From assembly GCF_042242105.1 (NCBI RefSeq), contig NC_092012.1:16498543-16562542 (forward strand): DNA of 64,000 bases, written 5' to 3'. The notes beneath the pieces are model-generated. The model was not told the origin of the DNA. It did not search any database and saw nothing but the letters and a program-made list of their open reading frames with translations. The stretch is from Pempheris klunzingeri (Eukaryota; Chordata; Actinopteri; Acropomatiformes; Pempheridae). Shown one piece after another: positions 34,969 to 46,434 of the stretch (its first letter is position 1; every line of letters starts with the position of its first letter). The translations under genes and the position numbers were made by a program.

Positions 34969-35010
34969 ATGTTGCTGACAACTGGCAGAGATGTCAGAGA
35001 CGTCGAGTGA
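34969..35010 (+). promoter_or_regulatory. uORF overlapping the ccpg1 start codon out of frame
   Basis: In the exon that begins at 34961, an upstream ATG at 34969 opens a 13-codon frame ending in TGA at 35008-35010. This is 20 bases beyond the first base of the ccpg1 ATG (34991) and in a different frame. Ribosomes using it would bypass the main start, so it should lower basal translation unless leaky scanning is efficient. Confidence 0.6.
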
Positions 35011-38000
35011 TGCAGAGTCGTCCTGTGGCTGGACCATTATTAGTAATGAGGTATAAATCATTTTTCCTTATTCCTAATCCCAGATTCACATTTTTAGGTG
35101 GCAGCAAGGGCAGGAGAGTGTATTACAAATTAAAATATAAAAAATGAATATGCACAATAGCTATGAATATCATGTAAAAGAGACACCCAGTTAATCATCT
35201 CCAACATTCAAGCTGATCACAACTGTCAGAAAATTGTTGGACATGTTGAACATTTTAAAAAAATGTCCCCCCCAACTCATTCCTATAACTGATTTGTCTT
35301 GTTTTATTGGAGGGCAGTTTTTAAGCGGCATGACTTGACCATTGTGATTGCACAGAGACACATGCTTTTGATTTGATTATGATAAAATAGTTTAAGACAA
35401 AGTACACTGTATATTACCATATCAAGAAAAAACCCCATAAAAGCCATCGGAAATTCCCCACAGTGAACCACAGCAACTCGTGTGTAAAAAATGGTCTTTC
35501 ATTGCTAAAATAAAAGCTAGGGTTTTTGTAATAAAATAGTATTTTTGCACACAAGCTATACCTCTGAAAAAAAGCTGGGGCTGAGCAACTAAAGACTATT
35601 TTTCTTTTATGGGATGCCTCGAGCATCATGCTGGCCAACCGATGTTTGTTCAGTCACAGCAGCAAATGTCAGTGCTAAAAATCATCTTACATAGAAATAC
35701 TTCCTATAGGCTCTTGTGCCAAATACTGTATGTTGGCATGTTTATTCATATTTATATAAAAAATTGAATAAACCTGAATTGATAAACATGTGTCTCCTCC
35801 ATAGTAGCCAGTACTGATGTTTGCCTATTGTGTTTACAGGGTTCAGATATCGAGACATTGGGATTGGAGGCGGCAACGGAATATGGAGCTGAGCTGTTAG
35901 AGCGCCCCGCAGTGGAGGAAGCAGAGCTGCAGGTCACACCGGCTGCTGCATCTGCTGGTAAAAATCCTCATATTGTGTTTTTATGCCAGGGTTTAACAGT
36001 AACAGATTTATTAGTAATATCGACTGTCACTAGAATGACAGTAAAATCTGTGTTTATATGCATGTGGGAATATAGAGAATGAACAAAAGAAGTGAGTGAC
36101 CAAATCTCATTCAGCAGAATATCGACTTTGTGAAACATCTCAAAAGTCACTCAGCAGCTGTTTGCCACTCATTTTATCACTATTTATGATGTTTATTTTT
36201 TGTTTTGACCTGTTTTTCTCAGTTTTGTATGACTTGAAACTGAATATCTTTGGGAAACTGAGCTGGGCATTTTTCTGACATTTTATGGATTTATCTTACT
36301 GTGCATTTATAGTATTCTCGGCTGAGTGTGTTGAAGAGAGGGTTGCTGATTCACTTGTTGACACTGTGGGAGAACAAACCATAGATGAGACACTGTATGC
36401 CTCAGAGGTGAGAAGACCATAAAAATAACCCGCATACCCTGAGCTTTAAATCCAGAGGCACTTTGTTCCATCTTTAACATGTTGTTTCTTTTCCAGTCTG
36501 GAGACATCACCACAGGCAAAGAGCATGCCAGTCTCTTGTCCTCCAGTGATCACTCGGACATTGTGACTCTCAGAGACCTGAAGGAGGAAGAGCACCCTGA
36601 GGTGGAAGAGGAGGCAGCAGCCAATGAAGAGTTCTACCTTGGTACCTCCTGCAGCAGCCAGTACGCCTTCACTGAGACTGGTACGACTGCAGCAACACAC
36701 ACACACACACACACACACTGGCACAATGAACTGTCCTTGTGTTGTCTTTAGCACGCTGATTTTATTTCTACTCACAGCCTAAGAGGTGCTATTGAGAAAT
36801 TCATCACCTCATCACAAAAACATTCTGCCTCTGGCTTTTTTCTACGCCGCTTAAGCAGGTCTGAAGTTGAATCACTGGAAACTTCCACAGAGTCTCGTGA
36901 ACTTAGGCTACCATCTGAGAAGTCAGCTCGCTGGCAGCCGCTCTTTTCCAGGTGGCCTGATTGAAACTGGTGTGAATCTAGTTTGATGCTAAGCTTGTTC
37001 AGCATTGCACCAAACTAATCAGCTTGATCAGTTTTGGGTGTGAACACGTGCTGATTTGAGCGAGCTGTGTTTGTTCTAAAAGCATGTTCGACCACATAGG
37101 AGAACATTCACTGTGGTTTCCTGCACCGTTTTTTTTTTTTTTTTTTTTTCCTCCACACGTGTGCATGTGTGGGTCTTTGTTCGTCTGCCTTAAAATAGAA
37201 GTGTAATTCATGCAAAAATATGTTGCGATATTAAATTTAGGCTGAACTTTAGTCAGTCTAAAAACTGTGAGCAGATAAAACGCAGCCATATGCTGTGTGC
37301 ATGAGCACATTTAAGATGTCTTTAGTGAGTTTTTGCATTTTTCTCCTTTTTGGTGAACTGAGATAAACAAAAACAAGTTGTCCAGAGCAGAAAATGTAGG
37401 GTCACTCCAGTTTCTTAATTTCTGCTGTGAATTAGTATTTATAAAGGTTGTTTCAGCTGTTTTGATGTTTTTGGAAGTATACTCATTCGCTTTCTTGCCT
37501 AGAGTTAAAACCACTCTCATATCTGTACAGTAAGTATGGAGCTACAGCCAGCAGCAAGTTAGCTTATCTTATCACACAGGAACTTCTTGCTTGACTTGAT
37601 CCAACAGTAATGAAATCCACCTACTAGCACCTCTAAAGCTCACTAATTAACACGTTAACTTTTATTTGTTTAATTCGTTTAATAAGCAGTTTCTTTTATG
37701 TATTCAAAAACACTTACTCCACCAAATATTGTTCAGAATTAATGAATCCGTTAATCTTAATCTGTAATACTTTTCTGCATGATAAACCTCACTTAGAAGT
37801 GCTGTCTGAGCCTGTTAACTTGTTATTTATTTACCTGTTTTGTGTCACTGCAATCATAACTTTGTGTATATTTTGCTAAAGGTTTTGCAGGGCAGCAGCC
37901 TGCAGCGACAAACTCAAGCAGCAGCGAGGACGAGTCAGGACGAAGCCCCAGTACTATCGTACGAAGACGAAGGTTGAGGAAGAATACTACAAGCGTCGTG

Positions 38001-41000
38001 ACAGAGCCTGAGGAGGAGGAAGCACGGGAGTCTGGCCACAGTGACGAGGAGGAAGAGGAGGTCAAAGAACCGAAGGAGCAAGAGGAGCAGGCAGGAGTTA
38101 GACCCGCTGCTGCTCTGGATGTCCGAGTCCAAGGCCAGAGCAGCAGCATCCTCAACAAGTGTATCCTGATCGCCCTCGTCATAGCCATCAGCATGGGCTA
38201 CGGCCACTTCTACGGTAACAAGTTCACTGTGAACTGGTAGAGTTTACTGACGTTATTGTAAATGCAGAAATATACTTCATTTAAACCTTACAGGTGAATG
38301 TACATATTTTTTGCTGCCAGAAGAATTAACAGCTAAGCAGCATCAGTTATAGATCAAGTAATCCTACTAATTTTCAAAGGGATTTAAGTTGGTCCTCAGG
38401 TTCTTGGTCTCCCTGTCATTCTTGTCATACGGCTCTGTAGTTTGCTTTTAAAGAATAATGTCAGTATTTTTAAACTTTTAAACTCGGGTTTGAAATGATT
38501 GGCAGGTTTTTGTCAGTGGAGTCTGGTGGCTTTGAACTAGGCGGTCTTCTTGACCAAAACTTTTTATACCTACCAGTCATTTCAAACTCAAAAAAAAAAT
38601 GTTACCCTTTAAGACCAGGTGCAACAGATATCTCAGCAAAACAGTTTGGAGGCTTTATGCCTGTCCCACTTTTGTTCCCCGTACCAAAACTTTTACAGAC
38701 CTTATTAGACCCCTGTAGACTGCTGCCTCATCACACGTATACTTGCCCAAACAATTCTCTCTGATGTTGTGTGTGAATACGCATACGTATGCAATATGTA
38801 AATAATATGTTTGTGTTACAAATTTCACTTATAGGCACAGTCCAGATTCAAGAAAGACAGAAAACTGTAGAGAAAATCCGAGTGAGTGAACTTGATGGTG
38901 TGAGAGATCTACTTCAGCGCCACATTAGAGAGCAGCATTTAACAAACCAGGTCAGTGACTGAGTCACAACTCAGCCAATAATAAGGTCATTTGTGCCACC
39001 CATAACACCCATAACTACATAATTATTAACCCATTCCATGCTTTTGACTCTTGTGAGTTCTTTCATGCATAACACTTATAATACATATTTTTCTGTTTAC
39101 TTTATTCTTAAATACTTGCTCAAGCAAATATAGAATATATTAAATTACATTATTATTAGAAGGTTTTTCCCACTTTTTGGCCATTTTCAGATTTTTAATA
39201 ACAGTGGACCATAACCTGTTTCCTGCTTTTCTTACCCAGATCCAGAGGGGTGACTTCGGCCTGGATGACCTGGATGAGCAAAAAATCATTTCTCTGCTCA
39301 CAGAGGTGATCAGGAAGACGAAGAAAGAGAATCAGGAGCTTCAAGACAAACAGGCGCACATTCAGGTAAATCAACGAAATCAATGTTCTGTTTTCGTAAC
39401 ACAATACAAATGTTATTATATGAAAATGTACCATGTATAAAAGATTTTTTTTGCGATCACCATTAATAAACATGAAAACACCATTTTAAAAGCTACAACT
39501 TTCCCTCTTGTATTTCTTTTGTTCACATTAAGACCCAGAGGGACGACCTGGAAATGCTGCTGTGGCAGAGGGCTGATGAGAGGACCAAGACTGAGTCACA
39601 GCAGCAGAGTTTGACAGCTGAGAACCAGCTGCTGAAAAGCTCCCTGGAACGTGAAGAGAAGTCCTTGTCTGCATTACAGGAGGAGCTGAGAAACCTGCGC
39701 TCTAAGATTAGAGACCGGGAAGTGATGGGAGCAGGTCCAGACTCGCTGCTGTCAGAAAATCAGAGGCTGAAGGACCAGCTGGAGGAGGAGAAACAGCTGA
39801 TCCAAAGCTTCCGCGGCCAGAGGGAAGGCATGATGGCTGAAGCACAGACGCTGAGGAAGAAGCTCGACAAGGAAAGAAAGATTACAGAGGAGCTGAGGAG
39901 GGAGTTAAATCTGCTGAGAAGTCGCGTCCCAGGAGCTGGAAAGGAAGCGGGTTCAGAAGCAGAAGAGCTGCAGTCCCGTCTGATGGAGCTGGAGAAGAGA
40001 CTGAGCTTTGAGCAGCAGCGCTCAGACCTGTGGGAGAGGCTGTACGTGGAAACCAAAGAAGAGCGAGCCAAAGGAGACACTGAGTCCAATGTAAAAAAAC
40101 CAAAAGGAGGCATGGCGGGGAAGGTGAAGGAGACATTTGATGCTGTGAAGAACTCAACCAAGGAGTTTGTCCATCACCACAAAGAGCAGATAAAGAAAGC
40201 AAAGGAAGCTGTGAAGGAGAACCTGAGGAAGTTTTCAGATTCTGTCAAATTAACTTTCCGACACTTCAAGAATTCAGCATCGACCTTCATCAACAAAGCT
40301 AGAGGCTTTTATGACAAGAGACACGACGAGAAGAGTTCGAAAGAGTCGTGGCAGCAAAGATTCCACAAGCATCATCACAGACACCCGCACAAATTTGACG
40401 AGTCCTTCCAGAGCAGCCACAACACTCGAAAATCAGGAGATAAAGTTCATGAAGATCACGGTCAAAACACCCACAAGGCCAGCATGAAAGGATGCTCCGG
40501 GGTTTTCGACTGCGCCTACCAGGAGTCTATGAGTCTCTTCAACAAAGCCATGGAACCGATTAGAGCAGATGAGTTTTACCAGCTGCTGCAGAGCTACCTG
40601 CAGCAAGAGGTTGACCACTTCTACCACTGGAAAGAGCTGGAGCTCTTCATCAACAACTTCTTTCACAACGGAGTGTTCATCCACGACCGCATGCTGTTCA
40701 CAGACTTTGTCAGCGGTGTGGAGGACTATCTGACAGACATGCACGAGTATCACGGCCTTAATGACGACGTGTTCAGAGATCTCGATGACTTCGTCTACCG
40801 TCACTTCTTTGGAGAGACTTTTGCAAGAAGCTATGGCCCGAGGTAGGTCTCCTTAGGAGTCCTCCTAAACGATGCTAAAAGTTCCCACTTAAGAGCTCAG
40901 CTTTTCACAAAGCTGCATACAGTTTGCGTGGAACAAAAAGATTCATCTAATGTAGAGACTTTGTTGATTCTAATTAATTCTAATTAACAGCTAGTCTAGT

Positions 41001-41693
41001 CGGCTGAACATGGAAAAATGTGAAACTGGTCAACGGGCAAACATTTAATTCAACATTTATAGAGAAAAATGTTTCCAATAATTAATTAATGAGGATCAGG
41101 ATAAGAAATTATCAATTTGCTGATTAGTTTCTAAATTAATGGGTTAATCTTTTTGCATATAGAATATCAGAAAATTGTGCTCATTCTAATATAGTGACGT
41201 CTTCAATGACGCAGATATTCAGTTTACTGTCAATCAGATAAAGAAAAGTATCAAATCTGAACTGAGAAGTTTGAACCATTTTTATTGAAACCACCAACTA
41301 TTTTATTGAAAAATAACAAATTATTACTCAGTTATCACAATAGTTGGTGCTACTTTCAGAGCTCCGATGCTTCATAAATTACTTTTTAGGTCAAAAAAAG
41401 TCTTAAAGTTAGGAGTAATACGTTCCTAATTTTTCAACATCTCTCCTAACTTGTACACATTCAGGAGTTTAAACACACTTCTGTTTTGTGTTTAAATCAG
41501 GGGACCTTTTGAAAGACCGGACCCAGACTCGAAGGAGTCGTCGAGGCCAAAACACCAACAGCGGAAACAGCAGAGAGCCAGATCTCGACCTCACAGTGAA
41601 CGCAAGTGGAGCAGATCAGGAAGAAACACAGACAGACACATGGCTGATGTCAAAATAGAACTGGGTCCAATGCCGTTTGATCCCAAATACTGA
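34991..41693 (+). CDS. ccpg1: Cell cycle progression protein 1, ER-phagy receptor, nine coding exons
   Basis: Coding exons 34991-35050, 35840-35957, 36313-36407, 36497-36680, 37891-38214, 38835-38950, 39240-39365, 39533-40842 and 41501-41693 join in frame to 841 codons plus stop (human about 757). The cytosolic N-terminus has the LC3-binding motif W14-T-I-I17 in SSCGWTIIS, and two FIP200-type motifs, GSDIETL (21-27) and HSDIVTL (110-116). An acidic stretch and basic RRRRLRK precede the membrane helix (~243-261, [20 protein letters not shown]). The lumenal part is a long coiled coil (~340-510), the conserved [20 protein letters not shown] region (~547), a His-rich patch (~618-628) and a folded C-terminal domain (~660-768) ending RHFFG. 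By family knowledge it links ER fragments to autophagy during ER stress. The last exon adds a basic tail. Confidence 0.95.
36694..36718 (+). repeat. CA microsatellite in ccpg1 intron 4
   Basis: This is an (AC)12-type run that starts only 14 bases after the exon 4 donor (36681). Confidence 0.9.
37129..37149 (+). repeat. T21 homopolymer in ccpg1 intron 4
   Basis: This is a simple run of 21 thymines, followed by CCTCC. Confidence 0.9.
37531..37690. mobile_element. Third copy (fragment) of the MITE-like family, in ccpg1 intron 4
   Basis: GAGCTACAGCCAGCAGCAAG at 37541 is the reverse complement-type partner of CAGCAGCTGGCTGTAGCTTC at 27881. CTCTAAAGCTCACTAATTAA at 37631-37650 is identical to 27699-27718. 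This is therefore a partial copy in which one half survives. Confidence 0.55.
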
Positions 41694-42338
41694 AAATATC
41701 TCAACTGCTTAAATATTTTAGTTGGAAATTCTATTTTGGGTTGTATTTAGATGCAAAGTCTCCTTTTATTGTAAGTTTGCACAATTTTAACTTTTTCATG
41801 CTACTGAACGTCCTTAATCTGTTTGTGTTTAGTGAAGTAATCGATATTAGGTTTGAGCAGAAGATGTGGCCTAGAGTTCATTTAACATTTTATAAATGTG
41901 AAAATGATTTAATTTTTGGCCTTTAAATTGTGGCCCTGATGGAGACTTCCTGCTGAAACTCCATCAATAATCCATTAAGACAGCACTTACATTTAAAAAC
42001 AAAAATGCAGAGCAGAAAATGTTAATTGGGAATCAACTATTACTACTTTTGCTAAGAATTCTAAACGAAGGTGAAGAAACAAAGAAATGCCACATGTTGG
42101 ATGTTTCCCTGTACAGCCGTGTAGTTGTTTTAATTTGCTGCTACAGAGAGACGTTTGTGTGACGTGTTTGTAATTGGCTTCAGCCGTTAAAATGCAGTTT
42201 TCTAACATTCCACCTCAAGCTTGTTTTAACTGGACCTGGCAGTTTTATTTTCATGTCGGAAAAAAATGACTGGAAAAATAATGTAAGAAAACCCGACATC
42301 ATTTAAAAAAAAGAAAAAAATCATTTGAGTTAAAAATA

Positions 42339-42344
42339 TTTATT
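42339..42344 (-). terminator. pigb polyadenylation signal
   Basis: On the minus strand AATAAA occurs 58 bases after the pigb stop codon (42402-42404). It gives a very short 3' UTR and places the end of the pigb transcript inside the ccpg1 3' UTR. Confidence 0.55.
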
Positions 42345-42401
42345 TCAGTAGCAAATACATATGGTATGCCATAAAGCAAATTGCCATTGTTCCAGTGTTT
42401 G

Positions 42402-45400
42402 TCAGTGCCTTTCATAAATAAAGATGCTTCCTCCAACTCTTCCTTCAGGAAAATGAGTATGAAATACCTCTGCTGTCCTCACAAAATGATTCACTTTCAA
42501 AAACACAGAGATTTCCTTCAACAGAAGAAAAACAACATTAAAGCTTAGACAATTGAAACTTTAATCATGGAGGAAAATACTTAGTGAATGTTTTTACCTT
42601 CTCCAAAACGTCAAACAGAACCAGGTGGGTCGGTAAAGAAGATTTGTAGGGAAATGAAGTCCTGAGCCAGCGAAGGGGGTCGTCGTAGAATCTGTCTGCT
42701 TCATCGACATAATCCTCCTCGCCGAGATCTGGAGGACACTCGAGGAACCTCATCTTCATCGGACAGTGGACGTGGCTACACGGAGGAAAAGAGAAAGGTA
42801 TTAGTGCTGGCAATGAAATATTTTAAACTATACCCAGCCCAAAGAACTAGTAATGTGTGTAACAAGTATATATTTGACGAAACAAGTTAATCTTGAAGTC
42901 CCTTTAGTGGCTGTTCTGGGGCTTTTGACTGTATCACCTGGTTTTCATGATTGCCACGGAGCAAATGATGCGGTCAAAAGCTTCAAAACAGTTACTAAGT
43001 GGACCTTGAGGTGTTTTGCCAGCTGCTGTTTCCAAGGTCTTACTGTTTCAGTTTGGACAATGCTGATTAACTTTTAGCTTTAGTCACATTTCCCAATGTT
43101 TAAATGAATAATTTGAAATATACTTTTGCCACCAGGGTTTTGATATGAATTTGTAAAGAAAACTCCTTGTGAAAAATGGGACTGCTGCAATTAATCCACA
43201 TTCAAAGTAGGGACAGTTCTGCTATGAGGTTTCAATGGCCTTTTCAGATCCCATCATGCAGCTCAGCGTCTGCAGACGGTCCCTCGGGTGTGACGGGGTG
43301 TACCATACCTGTAGAAGGGTGTTGAGTGGCAGGGCATGAGGAAGAGGATGTCTGGCTGCGGGGGGGCCGAGGTGCTGCTGAGGTCACAGAGCGTCTGGAG
43401 GTGGCTCATGACGTCCAGAGTGCCCCTCTGGTGGACCAGGCCGGTGTACAGCGCTGCAGCCACGTTACTCACTAATAAGATGAACGCAGCAGCTCGTCGC
43501 CACGCTTTCAAGTTAGCCAAAGACGTCCCTGTCGTAGAAGAAGTATTAACACACACATCTGGCTGTTCTGGGCCACAGAGTCATGTCTGGTGTGATACTG
43601 AGAGCTTACCGCAGAAGACCATACAGAGGGGCAGCACTGGATAGATGAACCTGAACTCCTTGTGAGGAAGCAAACTGAGGCAAAGCATTCAAACATGTCA
43701 GTTTGTCTGCAGAGAATAAAAACATCACGACTAAAGAGCGATGCTGAGAGCGACATTTTATTTTCATTATTATTTCGTCCCATAGGTTTATTTGACACAT
43801 TTATTGCCACTAGAGACACCTAGAAAATCAACTAAAAAACCTATTTGCTTTTGCGGAATAACATCTGAGAAAATTTGAGTAATTCTACTGAACAGCTTTC
43901 AATCGGATTAATGATGTGATTGAAAGCTGCTTTAAGTGTTACTCCAACACTTCACTGCAATAAAAATAATATACAAAAATAACAACGTGTTACCTGTAAA
44001 CCGCAACTGTCCAGACGACTGCTGCCAGCAGAATCTTGTACCTCTTGAAGGCGAGGGAGCAGCCGTGAACAAAGAGAGGAAGATGGGGGCCCATTATGAC
44101 GGCAAACCCCTGAGTGATGTACCAGTGCCAGGGATGAGAGCCGTAGAAATCAGCCACACTGTAGAAGACGTTGAACTTCAGGAAGTTGAACTGCACGACG
44201 GTCCACTGAAAAACAGAGCGGCTGTTTCATTTGACTTCATAATCAGCAGTTACTCTGACTTAAAAAGAAAAGAACTCACATGGGTTTATCGTTTTACCTT
44301 TTCATAGAATATACAGTCGATCACAGTAGAAATCACAACAGCCAAAGATCTAGAAGTGAGGAAAAGAGGATTATGCAATAAAGGCGATGCTGAGGATGAA
44401 GAGTGGATAAAGTTGACAGCAGATTAAAAGTACAAACCCTATAGGAATTAAGTTATGAGTGATGAGTCTCAGTTTGTTATCCTCCTGCCAGAAATGGTAC
44501 ATCAGCAGAGGAAACCAGACGATGAGGGCGGTCGGTCGGACAATGACAGCAAAGGCGACCAGGCTCAGATATGTTTTACTGTAAAAACAACAGAGTGTCT
44601 GTGAAGTATCGTTTTAAGTGAGGAGATTAATCCAACATGAGACAAAGGCAAAGACGTGCTGAGACCTGCTGTGTGTTTTGGACCCAGGGAGGGGAAAGTA
44701 AAACAGAGCCAGACAGGTGACGCTGGTCTCCACGCTGTTCGTCAGAGTCCTGGTGCAGCAGTACCACGAGAACCACGAGCACAGATGGCAGAAGAACTAG
44801 AGACCAGAACAAGAAGTCAGCAAGTTTTTTAGTGCAGTTAGAGGACTGAATACACAGCATCGCTCTGACTTCACAAACATCCAGCCCCTCCTTTTACTCA
44901 CTTTTAAATTGAGGTTTTTGCTCTTTAACCTCACTGACTGTCTAGAAAGATTTTTAATGCCAAGACAACTGTCCACTATGTGGACAATATACTAACTAAA
45001 CAATCCAAGCACTTCTTTAAATGCAAAGAAGAGTCAACAAAAATCCTTTAAAAATAATGTAGAATTAATCCCAAATATAATGTACAGCATGAATGTCACA
45101 ATACACCCCAACATACAGAGGAATCATTTTTGTAAACTTTAAATCCTGCAGTTTACACAAACACCACATTACAGTGATAGACTTTTTTTCATTTGTGATC
45201 TCTCCTCAAATCAAATACACAAGATCTGCATTGCATCTGAACAGACATAAAGGGCTGTTTGCTGGCTGAACTGAACAGTGTGCAGGTTAACTTTCTTACC
45301 GTCCACTTTGCAACATCACGACTTTCCAACGTTCGGATGAGAAAAAAGAATTTTACATCAGCGAACGCAGCCAGGAGTGCTTGAAGTATCCGAGGCAGCC

Positions 45401-46185
45401 ATATCTGCAGAACCAACCGGACCAGGATTAGTCAACCACGGTGAGTTTAGGACATTTATTTGCTCAAAGATGCACCAATATAAAAGTTGTGTGGACAGAA
45501 AACATGAACTTACCAGCAGATAGACAGAGTCGCAGTTCAGTAAATGTAATATCTTGTATATGAATGCAAAGAGGAGTGGATAAGAGAAACCTCTTATTCC
45601 TGCCTTCCATTCCCAGGTCAGATACCCATAAGTCACATTGTTAAGGATGAAACAGCACAGAATAATACATAGCTTATTCATTAAGGGAATAAATGACACA
45701 TGGACATAGAATGAGTATTTCCAGCCTTTAGGACACTTCCTGTTAGTAATGATAACCTGCAGTAGTCCAGTCACTAAGCTCTAGGTGATGATGTCAAAGG
45801 ATATTTGAAGACCATCTGATGGGAGACCTCCACAGACTGCCAGTACTCATCTGGGACGAAGCTGGTCTGAACCAGGAAGCAGTTTATCAGTCTGAATACC
45901 ACAGAAAACACAACCACTTTGGCCCTCAGCTCACCTGTGAGGAAACATCACTTCATGTCAGTACAATCATTGGTTCATTCTCATCACCGCAGCACAAAGC
46001 CATCTGGTCATTACTCTAATCTGCTGCTGGTTTGTCCAGAGATCAACTTTTTCATACATATGAGCCCCACCGTTGTTAAGAGGACTTTCATCTTCCTTTG
46101 AGTACAGTTGGGATTTTCGTTTCCTCAGTTTCACATCTGCGACTTTATTCCCAAACTGCAGACGCGATCGGATGTTCGCCATCAT
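42402..46185 (-). CDS. pigb: GPI mannosyltransferase 3 (PIG-B), twelve coding exons
   Basis: Coding exons in transcript order: 46185-46015, 45929-45805, 45631-45514, 45404-45300, 44796-44666, 44578-44438, 44349-44298, 44205-43994, 43674-43610, 43528-43309, 42775-42598 and 42515-42402. They join in frame to about 543 aa (human 554). PIG-B is an ER multispanning GT22-family enzyme that adds the third mannose to GPI anchors. The lumenal acidic motif is visible as FVPDEYW (~81-87). Conserved blocks include [79 protein letters not shown] and the C-terminal [19 protein letters not shown]. The ATG at 46185 is the first in-frame one. A nearer ATG at 46182 follows directly. The exon 1/2 junction is uncertain: an alternative acceptor at 45934 needs a phase-1 donor. 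Intron 2 is an AT-AC intron. Confidence 0.94.
42417..42422 (+). terminator. Likely ccpg1 polyadenylation signal, inside the pigb last exon
   Basis: AATAAA at 42417-42422 is the only canonical + strand signal I found between the ccpg1 stop (41693) and this point. It lies within the antisense coding exon of pigb (42402-42515). Cleavage would normally fall 10-30 bases further on, also within that exon. Confidence 0.5.
45632..45804 (-). other. pigb: U12-type AT–AC intron in pigb
   Basis: Between the exon ending GTCTTCAA and the exon starting TTATGGG there is no usable GT-AG pair. The intron begins ATATCCTTTG, the U12 5' splice consensus. It contains CATCCTTAAC, the U12 branch-site consensus, with the branch A near 45641-45642. 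It ends TGTGAC about 10 bases later. Splicing there recreates an unbroken [12 protein letters not shown], which matches vertebrate PIG-B residue for residue across the junction. Length 173 bp. Confidence 0.88.
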
Positions 46186-46208
46186 GAAATTTTGTCTCTC
46201 GGCATCAT
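46182..46208 (-). promoter_or_regulatory. uORF whose stop overlaps the pigb start
   Basis: An upstream ATGATG at 46208 opens an 8-codon frame (MMPRDKIS) ending in TGA at 46184-46182. The stop is embedded in the tandem ATGATG that starts pigb. Termination on top of the main start favours reinitiation. It applies only if transcription starts upstream of 46208. Confidence 0.55.
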
Positions 46209-46434
46209 TCACCTGTCGGGATGTGAGTCAGGTGTGTTCAGGTGAGTGAACTTACAATCAACATTAAATATACGAAGGTAACGTGAGCTATTTGGTCAGG
46301 TGCTGCAGGTAAACAAGCAGCACAGACTCTCCGTGTATTTCACTAACAATATTAAACTTTTACAAAGTATCCTAAACGATAATTAATGAATATTAACTTC
46401 CTGTTAGCACGAAGTGCAGTCAGTGCTTCTGGTT

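Noticed and set aside
39760..40202. Antisense frames over the ccpg1 coiled-coil exon
   Set aside because: They are Ser/Leu-rich mirror frames of the Lys/Glu-rich coiled coil and have no independent support.
42853..43077. 74-codon plus-strand frame in a pigb intron (cysteine-rich)
   Set aside because: I suspected an unannotated gene or a repeat, but it has no start context, conserved motif or second copy in the window.
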